From: Bacillota bacterium
Lineage (GTDB): Bacteria > Bacillota > UBA4882 > UBA10575
Assembly: GCA_003511465.1 (NCBI GenBank)
Contig: DOID01000093.1
Coordinates: forward strand, 11,470-22,579
Length of the DNA: 11,110 nucleotides
Direction: 5' to 3'
Every line of letters starts with the position of its first letter. Position 1 is the stretch's first letter. The notes below the pieces were generated by a model. That model saw nothing but the letters and a program-made list of their open reading frames with translations, was not told where the DNA came from and did not search any database. Positions 1 to 5,469 of this stretch are shown one piece after another. Both the position numbers and the translations under genes were made by a program.

Positions 1-1177
1 AGACAAGCTGATGGAGATCATTGAACATAATCTTGCTGCATTAAACCGCATTATTGATTACAACATAGATAATAACATTAGGCTGTTCCGCATAAGCTCG
101 GATCTAATCCCTTTTGGCTCCAGTTCGAAAAACACTATTAAATGGTGGGAGTACTTTGGTGGAGAACTAAGGATCATTGGGCAGAAGATTAGGGCGAGTA
201 AGATGAGGGTTTCCTTGCATCCTGGGCAGTACACGGTACTTAATGCAGTTAAAAGCGATGTGGTAAAAAGAGCCATTGCTGATTTATCATACCATACGAA
301 GATCCTTGACAGTTTGGGGCTGGACTCTACGCACAAAATAGTACTGCATGTCGGTGGAGCCTACAATGACAAAAAAATCTCCGCGCAGAGATTCAAGGAT
401 AACTACAGCTTGCTGGATGAAAGCATCAGGCGAAGGCTGGTCATTGAGAATGATGACAGAATCTATAATATTCAGGACGCCTTGGACATTGGCATGAGAT
501 TAAGGGTTCCTGTTATCTTTGACAATTTACATCATGAGCTAAATCCCGCAAATGAGAAAAAAGATGAGTTTGCCTGGATTGAGCTATGCAAAAATACCTG
601 GCGGGAGGAAGACGGCGATCAGAAAATCCATTACGCGGAACAGGCAAAGCAAAAGCAGAAGGGCTCCCATGCGGATTTCATCAGGGTCGATCGTTTCCTG
701 GATTTCTACAAGAAAATAAAGAGAACTGATCTTGACATAATGCTTGAGGTGAAGGACAAAAATCTATCCTGCGTTAAGTGTATCAATTGTATAACAGATG
801 ATTTGGATCGAGCAATCCTGGAAGAAGAATGGAGAAGGTACAAGTACACGGTCCTGGAAAGAACACCTTTTTTATACACTGAAATAAGTAAGAAGCTCGA
901 GACTAGTGATGGGCTGTCCCCAGCTTCTTTTTACAAGCTTATTGAAGAAAGTTTCGAGAGTTCCGGGGATATTGGGAGCCACACAAAAGCCCTTCAGCAG
1001 GTATGGGGCTCTTTCGGCAAAATCGCAACTGAGAAAGAAAAGAGAACGTTCCATAGGAATCTAGAAAGATACCAAAAGCAACGGGCAGGAATAAATATAG
1101 TTAAAAACCAGTTGAAAAGGTTAGCGGAAAAGTATAGACAGGATCACCTGACTGATTCCTATTATTTTCTGTTGTGA
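1..1177 (+). CDS. uvsE: UV DNA damage endonuclease UvsE with C-terminal DUF1722-like domain (5' end outside window)
   Basis: UvsE/UVDE nicks DNA 5' of UV photoproducts and starts alternative excision repair. The frame is open back to the window edge, so the ATG at 11 is internal; homologues have roughly 35-45 more residues. Counting from that ATG, the TIM-barrel metal-site motifs are visible: SLHPGQ (H70), LHVGGAY (H113), IENDD (E146), FDNLHH (D171, H174), KIH (K205, H207), SHADF (H220) and MLEVKDK (E246). The usual PLATHP/FGSHP histidine appears to be Ser38. After a CxxCxxC stretch (C254, C257, C260), the last ~115 residues (WRRYKYTVLERTPFLYTEI, then HTKALQQVWGSF and YQKQRAGINIVKNQLKRLAEKY) resemble DUF1722. 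The family assignment is firm; the DUF1722 call and the Ser38 alignment are from memory of family patterns. No neighbour suggests an operon. Confidence 0.9.
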   Translation, partial: DKLMEIIEHNLAALNRIIDYNIDNNIRLFRISSDLIPFGSSSKNTIKWWEYFGGELRIIGQKIRASKMRVSLHPGQYTVLNAVKSDVVKRAIADLSYHTKILDSLGLDSTHKIVLHVGGAYNDKKISAQRFKDNYSLLDESIRRRLVIENDDRIYNIQDALDIGMRLRVPVIFDNLHHELNPANEKKDEFAWIELCKNTWREEDGDQKIHYAEQAKQKQKGSHADFIRVDRFLDFYKKIKRTDLDIMLEVKDKNLSCVKCINCITDDLDRAILEEEWRRYKYTVLERTPFLYTEISKKLETSDGLSPASFYKLIEESFESSGDIGSHTKALQQVWGSFGKIATEKEKRTFHRNLERYQKQRAGINIVKNQLKRLAEKYRQDHLTDSYYFLL

Positions 1178-1202
1178 AGTACATGCCTACGGCTCGTGCT
1201 TC
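1176..1202 (+). terminator. Possible weak terminator after uvsE
   Basis: GAAGTAC (1176-1182) pairs with GTGCTTC (1196-1202), with one G-T wobble. Inside, GCC/GGC forms a second short stem around TAC. Only TTTAACT follows, so the U-tract is poor. The position, overlapping the uvsE stop codon, favours a terminator. Confidence 0.35.
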
Positions 1203-1240
1203 TTTAACTAAGTCTTAAGGAGAACCGGTTATTGTGGGGC

Positions 1241-1756
1241 TTAATAATGAAAAGCTAAGCTAATATAAGCTGCATCAAGATTTTCCTTACGGACTCTTAG
1301 AAAACGGTACCCCAGTTTTATTGAGTAGTATCGTTTAAAAAAGACCAATGCTATATCGTAGTCCCCGATGAGGTTATCATTTATCCAACTCATTGTCGGC
1401 TTGAATTGATATCCGAAGGATTCGTACGGGTGGAACTTTACAGGAAAATAAATCATGAAACCAGAGTTACTTTTGTTCCCCTGAAGATGTATTGATCCGA
1501 TTCCGAACCCATATTCCAGAGAAGAAGCGGGTGAAAGTCGTAAGAATAGCAGATACTGAGTTAAATCCATTCCATCTCTGGGGTTTATTTCATCAAAACT
1601 GGTATGACGGCACTTAAGAGCATATGGTCCGTAGCCAAGTTCCAATTCATAATCTAAAGCACTGATGTCAGGGTTTACTCTTATCCCTATGTTCGCAAGC
1701 CAAGTGCGGATTAGCGATAAAAATTGCCAAAAGGTTGGCCGACAAGCCAAGAGCAA
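1241..1756 (-). pseudogene. Outer-membrane beta-barrel-like protein fragment, N-terminus lost
   Basis: The frame encodes up to 171 residues. From about residue 25 on it reads like a small beta-barrel: alternating polar and aromatic residues, GYG and GYRF turns, repeated short amphipathic strands (LELGYGPYAL, SLEYGFGIGSIHL, FMIYFPVKF, YSIKLGYRFL) and a last strand, AYISLAFHY, ending on an aromatic residue as barrel proteins do. There is no signal peptide. The first ~20 residues overlap the GH2 remnant on the other strand and look like read-through, so I infer that the 5' end was replaced near 1700-1745. No ribosome binding site supports the ATG at 1756. The barrel call is by pattern only; an acyl-lipid or spore-coat beta protein is an alternative. 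If correct, it implies an organism with an outer membrane. Confidence 0.5.
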
Positions 1757-2279
1757 CCGGGAAAACTTTAAAAAGGAATTAAAGGGGATGATCGACGCCC
1801 TCTACAACTTCCCCTGCATTGGCATGTGGGTACCGTTTAATGAAGGATGGGGACAATTCGAGGGGGAAAAGATTGCCGGTTGGGTAAAGGAACATGATAA
1901 TACCCGCTGGGTAGACCATGCTAGCGGATGGCATGATCAAGGAGCAGGGGATCTGAAAAGTGTACATATCTATTTTAAAAAGCTGAAGATGCCAAAGGGG
2001 ATTAATAATCGTGCAGTGGCCATCTCTGAATATGGCGGATACAGTCGTTCGATAGAAGGTCATGTTTGGAAGAAAAATAAAGCGTTTGGTTATAAGAACT
2101 TCAAACGTCAAGCAGATTTTCAAAGAGCATATGTTGCATTAATGAAAGAACAGGTTGAACCATTAATTCAAAAAGGTCTTTCCGTAGTGGTCTATACGCA
2201 ATTAACCGATGTGGAAACCGAAGTCAACGGTTTGGTTACCTATGACCGTAAAGTTTTAAAACTGGATTTTCAGTTCTAA
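1740..2279 (+). pseudogene. Glycoside hydrolase family 2 (beta-galactosidase-like) C-terminal remnant
   Basis: The open frame starts at 1665, but GH2 similarity begins only near 1740 (SNRENFKKELKGMIDAL). It continues to the stop with family signatures: MWVPFNEGWGQF (acid/base Glu, residue 60 counted from 1665), DNTRWVDHASGW, GDLKSVHIY, AISEYGGY (nucleophile Glu, residue 122) and VYTQLTDVETEVNGLVTYDR. This is about the last 175 residues of an enzyme that normally has 550 or more. The sugar-binding jelly roll, the Ig-like domain and the first half of the TIM barrel are missing. Both catalytic glutamates remain, but a half barrel should not fold as an active enzyme. There is no convincing ribosome binding site for the ATG at 1665, which lies antisense to the beta-barrel fragment. 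I am sure of the family and fairly sure that it is a broken gene. Confidence 0.85.
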
Positions 2280-2306
2280 AATACACATTTCTCAAGAGAG
2301 GGAGTT

Positions 2307-2342
2307 TGTAACAATATGGTATTACTATGCCATATTGTTACA
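2307..2342. repeat. 13-bp perfect inverted repeat (hairpin)
   Basis: TGTAACAATATGG (2307-2319) and CCATATTGTTACA (2330-2342) are perfectly complementary. The stem can extend inward by three pairs, including one wobble, to a TACT loop. It sits between the ends of the convergent GH2 and yeiH remnants. There is no T-run on either side, so it is not a normal intrinsic terminator. It may be an old mobile-element end or an orphan operator. Confidence 0.6.
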
Positions 2343-2361
2343 GGTATATGCCCTTTAGGTC

Positions 2362-2380
2362 CTTCAAGCGGTTCTTGAAG
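2362..2380. repeat. 7-bp inverted repeat downstream of yeiH remnant
   Basis: CTTCAAG (2362-2368) pairs perfectly with CTTGAAG (2374-2380) around the loop CGGTT. It lies 30 bp past the yeiH stop when read on the minus strand. It could be a relic terminator, but no T-run follows. Confidence 0.35.
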
Positions 2381-2410
2381 CATAGCTGCTGTTTTAACAG
2401 TGGGCTTAGA

Positions 2411-3370
2411 TCAAACAAGTCCAATCATATATTCAGCTAAAATGGCAACAAGCGCAACAAGTACGGAAATAATAAATCCGTGAAGCATGGGGGCTGCCCC
2501 TGATTTCTTCATATCTTTAAAGCTTGTGTTTAACCCGATGGCAGCAAGGGCCGCTACCATAAGAAACTTACTGACATTCTTCATGGCCGAAGAAAGTCGG
2601 ATGGGAATAACTCCGAAGCTATTTATTATGGCCAAGGCTACAAAGCCCAGAATAAACTGGGGAAATATTGATTTTATATTCAGTTTAAAAGTTGCGCCAT
2701 CTGATAAAGCTGTCGTCAATTCTAACGTTGCCCGTTCTTTCTTTTTAATATGAAAATTTATGAAAGCAAAAACTATGACTGTCGGAATGATGGAAAGCGT
2801 TCTTGTCAGCTTTACCATTGTGGCAAAATCTCCGGCAGCCTCACTGAAGGCATATCCCGCCGCGACCACGCTTGATGTATCATTTACAGCAGTGCCAGTC
2901 CACAGACCGTAAGCCATATCGGAAAGACCCATCCAACTTCCTAAAATCGGGAACAGTACAATCATAACCATATCAAACAAGAAGGTTGCCGACATTGCGT
3001 AAGCAACATCACGGTCTTGGGCATCAATGACAGGGGCAATCGCCGCAATAGCAGAGCCTCCACAGATGCCTGTTCCCGCAGAAATTAGGTTTGATAATTT
3101 CCAGTTCAGCTTAAGTATTCTCCCAATAAAGTACCCACCGCCAAAACAGGTAAGAAGTGTGAAGATCATAACCGTCAACGATATTTTCCCCACATTAAGG
3201 ATTGTTGTTATATTTAAGCTTGCTCCCAAAAGAATAATTGCCAGTTTCAAAAGTTTTTTTGAGGTAAACTGTATTCCGGGCGCAGTAAGGTTCTCCAACT
3301 TTCTGAAGTAATTAATAATCATTCCGATAAACAACGCTATTGCGAGAAGAGCCTTTTCTAGGGGTATGCT
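2411..3370 (-). pseudogene. YeiH-family (putative sulfate exporter, UPF0324) transporter lacking its N-terminus
   Basis: The sequence matches the YeiH/UPF0324 family of inner-membrane proteins. Visible signatures are PGIQFTSKKLLKLAIILLGASL, ISAGTGICGGSAIAAIAPVI, WTGTAVNDTSSVVAAGYAFS, KLTRTLSIIPTVI and the C-terminal AALAAIGLNTSFKDMKKSGAAP. About eight or nine hydrophobic segments are present. Family members have about 340 residues. Here the frame can start only at TTG 3334 or ATG 3322, and recognisable family sequence (LEKALLAIALFIGM) extends back to about 3361-3370, where a LysR remnant begins on the opposite strand. About 40 N-terminal residues with the first membrane span are absent, as are the start codon and ribosome binding site. 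The rest of the frame is undamaged, so the loss may be recent. Translation from the internal TTG cannot be excluded. Confidence 0.75.
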
Positions 3371-3732
3371 TAAAAAAGCACAAATTCAGCGGCCGGTGTA
3401 TAACACTAGAGGAACTTTTTAAAGAATCCATCATCATTAGGGAAGCAGGCTCGGGTACCCGCAACATATTTGAGCGGCAGCTTATGAACATTGGATATGA
3501 TTTGAAGTCCTTTAATAAAATCACCTTCATAAGCAGCTTTAAGCTGATTAGAGAGTTAGTGTTAAATAACTTAGGCATCAGCTTTGTTTACAAAGCGGTA
3601 ATTGAAAACGATGATAGATTTGGCACGTTTAAGGTTGATAACATTACTGGTACCCATGAATTTAATATTGTATATCTAAAGAACACAAATGCCGGAAAGT
3701 TGGTAGATATATTTTTTGGTGCAAACAGATGA
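3370..3732 (+). pseudogene. LysR-family regulator, C-terminal effector-domain remnant
   Basis: From about 3370 the frame reads KKHKFSGRCITLEELFKESIIIREAGSGTRNIFE, then SFKLIRELVLNNLGISFVYKAV, to a normal end. This is the second half of a LysR substrate-binding domain; the IxREAGSGTR stretch is a hallmark of the CysB/CysL/CbbR-like type. The whole N-terminal winged helix-turn-helix and the first half of the effector domain, roughly 170 residues, are absent. The ATG at 3340 lies antisense to yeiH and has no LysR similarity downstream of it until about 3370. LysR genes are commonly divergent from yeiH, as in the yeiE/yeiH arrangement, and that orientation is preserved here. It cannot bind DNA, so I call it a pseudogene. 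Confidence 0.8.
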
Positions 3733-3781
3733 AAGAAGAAAGTGGATTTTATAGGCGGTCTTAGTTATCTGGTTTTGGTAG

Positions 3782-3795
3782 TACAGTATACAGTA
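3782..3795 (+). promoter_or_regulatory. Tandem TACAGTA heptamers upstream of TAXI promoter
   Basis: TACAGTA occurs twice head to tail (3782-3788, 3789-3795), about 18 bp upstream of the predicted -35 box. The same heptamer with C changed to T recurs as an inverted pair over the -10 box. This suggests binding sites for a regulator; none is encoded intact nearby. Confidence 0.4.
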
Positions 3796-3812
3796 TTATT
3801 CTCCGCGAAAGG

Positions 3813-3841
3813 TTGAAATCTGGCCAGTACTATACTATAGT
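3813..3841 (+). promoter_or_regulatory. Sigma-A type promoter of the TAXI-TRAP operon
   Basis: TTGAAA (3813-3818) and TATAGT (3836-3841) are separated by 17 bp, each one mismatch from consensus. Transcription would start near 3848, giving a leader of about 60 nt. The -10 box lies within the dyad TACTATA-C-TATAGTA (3828-3842), which suggests that a repressor could compete with polymerase. Confidence 0.6.
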
Positions 3842-3860
3842 AATTACATGTGTATTCTGG

Positions 3861-3889
3861 ATAAATTCTTATCTTTGATAAGAATTTAT
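3861..3889 (+). promoter_or_regulatory. Perfect 12-bp inverted repeat in the TAXI leader
   Basis: ATAAATTCTTAT (3861-3872) and ATAAGAATTTAT (3878-3889) flank the loop CTTTG. The repeat lies between the predicted transcription start and the ribosome binding site AAAAGGGGGA (3894-3903). It may be an operator read as DNA, or an mRNA hairpin that protects the 5' end or affects translation. There is no T-run, so it is not a terminator. Confidence 0.55.
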
Positions 3890-3908
3890 TGCTAAAAGGG
3901 GGACAATT

Positions 3909-4856
3909 ATGAATAAGAAACTATCTTGCATCATGGCATTGCTAGTCATCGTTACGTTGGTGCTAGCAGGTTGCGGGGGAAAGAAAACCACCCTGAAGAT
4001 GGCCACCGGTGGTACCACAGGGACATACTATGCTTACAGCGGAACTGTTTCTCAAGTGCTCAGCCAAAAAGTTGATAATTTAAGCTTCGATGTGCAGTCC
4101 ACAGGGGCTTCAAAAGCCAACATCTACCTTGTGGCCGACAAGGAAGCTGAAATCGCTATCGTACAGAATGATGTGATGTATTACGCTTATAATGGTACTG
4201 ACCTTTTTGCCGGTGACAAAGTATCCGGGTTCTCGGCAATGGCAGGTGTCTATGCGGAGGTTTGCCAAATCGTAGCCAAGAGTGACATCAATTCGATTGA
4301 AGATCTTAGGGGCAAACGGGTTTCGGTTGGGGACATCGGTTCTGGGGTTGAGTTTAACGCCCGGCAGATTCTAGAGGCTTATGGGATTACCTTTGATGAT
4401 ATTGTCGTGAACAACCTCAGCTTTGGTGATAGCGCAACGGCCTTCAAGGATGCTAAAATTGATGCGTTCTTCTGTGTTGCCGGTGCCCCGACCACAGCCG
4501 TTGTCGAACTGGCCACCACAAACCAGATCAAGTTACTGGAAGTTGATGACGAGCATGCTGCGGGCTTAATTGAGAAGTATCCTTTCTATACCAAATTTGA
4601 CATTCCCGCCGGTACGTATAAGGGTGTTGATACTGATACCCAGACGGTAGCCGTTGTTGCCAGCTATATCGTGGCGGACGGTCTCAGTAAGGATTTAGTT
4701 TACGATATGACGAAAGCCCTTTTTGAAAATGCGGATGAGATTGCGATTGGGCACCCGAAGGGCATTGAACTAGATCCGGCCTATTCCGTCTCAAGTATCT
4801 CCATCCCCATGCATCCGGGTGCGGAGAAGTATTATCAGGAAATCGGGGTTTTATAA
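3909..4856 (+). CDS. TAXI-family TRAP transporter solute-binding lipoprotein
   Basis: This is the extracytoplasmic receptor of a TRAP transporter of the TAXI type. It begins with a lipoprotein signal peptide: basic MNKK, a hydrophobic core, and the lipobox LAGC with lipidated Cys22. TAXI hallmarks follow: KMATGGTTGTYY (residues 30-41), the STGAS motif, EIAIVQNDVMYYAYNG, SIEDLRGKRVSVGDIGSGVEFNARQIL and, near the C-terminus, PMHPGAEKYYQEIG. At 315 residues it has the normal length and looks intact. The ATG is set by AAAAGGGGGA five bases upstream. It is the first gene of an operon with the DUF1850 and permease genes. The few characterised TAXI proteins bind glutamate or 2-oxoglutarate-like acids, but the ligand here cannot be read from the sequence. 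Confidence 0.95.
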   Translation: MNKKLSCIMALLVIVTLVLAGCGGKKTTLKMATGGTTGTYYAYSGTVSQVLSQKVDNLSFDVQSTGASKANIYLVADKEAEIAIVQNDVMYYAYNGTDLFAGDKVSGFSAMAGVYAEVCQIVAKSDINSIEDLRGKRVSVGDIGSGVEFNARQILEAYGITFDDIVVNNLSFGDSATAFKDAKIDAFFCVAGAPTTAVVELATTNQIKLLEVDDEHAAGLIEKYPFYTKFDIPAGTYKGVDTDTQTVAVVASYIVADGLSKDLVYDMTKALFENADEIAIGHPKGIELDPAYSVSSISIPMHPGAEKYYQEIGVL

Positions 4857-4867
4857 GCCCTAAGGTA

Positions 4868-5404
4868 ATGCACAGAAAAGGATTGTTACGAATAGGGGCC
4901 GCGATCGTGGTCATAATCACGGCCTCTATTTTTATACTCTTTACATTGTCCGCTCCGTGTCTAATCCTGAAAAGTGGAGATACCGGTGGAGTAATTAGGT
5001 CTTTTCCTGTTCAAGAGGGTGATGAGTTTTCCGTCACCTTCGTTCATTCGGTGAATAAAAGTCCGGTCACCGATGTTTATCAGATTGTAAATGGTGACAT
5101 CTATGTCGTGCGTACGATTTACTACGCTTTTGGCGCTGGAGTGCAGGCCGAGATCGAGGAAGGCCAACGTCTTGACTATGGCCAGGATGGTTCGATGGTT
5201 GTCAGTGGTTTTAACCGACGGATGGATCGACTCTCTTATATTGTGGGGACAGTTTCCGATCATACCTTGGAAATTGGGGGGGAGAAGATTAGCCTCCGTG
5301 CGCTCTGCGGCCGTAACACAACTGTACGATTTGTTAGTAGTCATTCACCCTGGTTTCCACTAAGACGTCGCTCGTTTTTTCCGATGTGGTTCCGTTCGAA
5401 ATGA
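4868..5404 (+). CDS. DUF1850 membrane-anchored protein of TAXI-TRAP operon
   Basis: A 178-residue protein with one hydrophobic segment (about residues 9-30), probably an uncleaved anchor or signal, and an outside domain. DUF1850 features are FSVTFVHSVNKSPVTDVYQI (residues 54-73) and AFGAGVQAE (87-95), followed by a GxxLDYGQDG stretch. DUF1850 genes recur between TAXI receptor and fused TRAP permease genes; their function is unknown, though a role in transporter assembly or substrate hand-over is often supposed. It starts 11 bp after the TAXI stop codon. Its ribosome binding site is odd: AAGG lies only two bases from the ATG, so translation may depend on coupling to the upstream gene. The tail SPWFPLRRRSFFPMWFRSK is basic and aromatic and might touch the membrane. 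Confidence 0.85.
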   Translation: MHRKGLLRIGAAIVVIITASIFILFTLSAPCLILKSGDTGGVIRSFPVQEGDEFSVTFVHSVNKSPVTDVYQIVNGDIYVVRTIYYAFGAGVQAEIEEGQRLDYGQDGSMVVSGFNRRMDRLSYIVGTVSDHTLEIGGEKISLRALCGRNTTVRFVSSHSPWFPLRRRSFFPMWFRSK

Positions 5405-5428
5405 AAGACCGGATGCTTAACCGGTTTT
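5405..5428 (+). promoter_or_regulatory. Intercistronic hairpin between DUF1850 and permease genes
   Basis: AAGACCGG (5405-5412) pairs with CCGGTTTT (5421-5428) with one G-T wobble and an 8-nt loop, immediately after the DUF1850 stop. The T-run is mostly used up in the stem. It could reduce read-through or set an mRNA processing point, but it is too weak to call a terminator. Confidence 0.3.
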
Positions 5429-5469
5429 GATTTAATAGAGATTGATGATGAACATAAGGAGGATGATTT

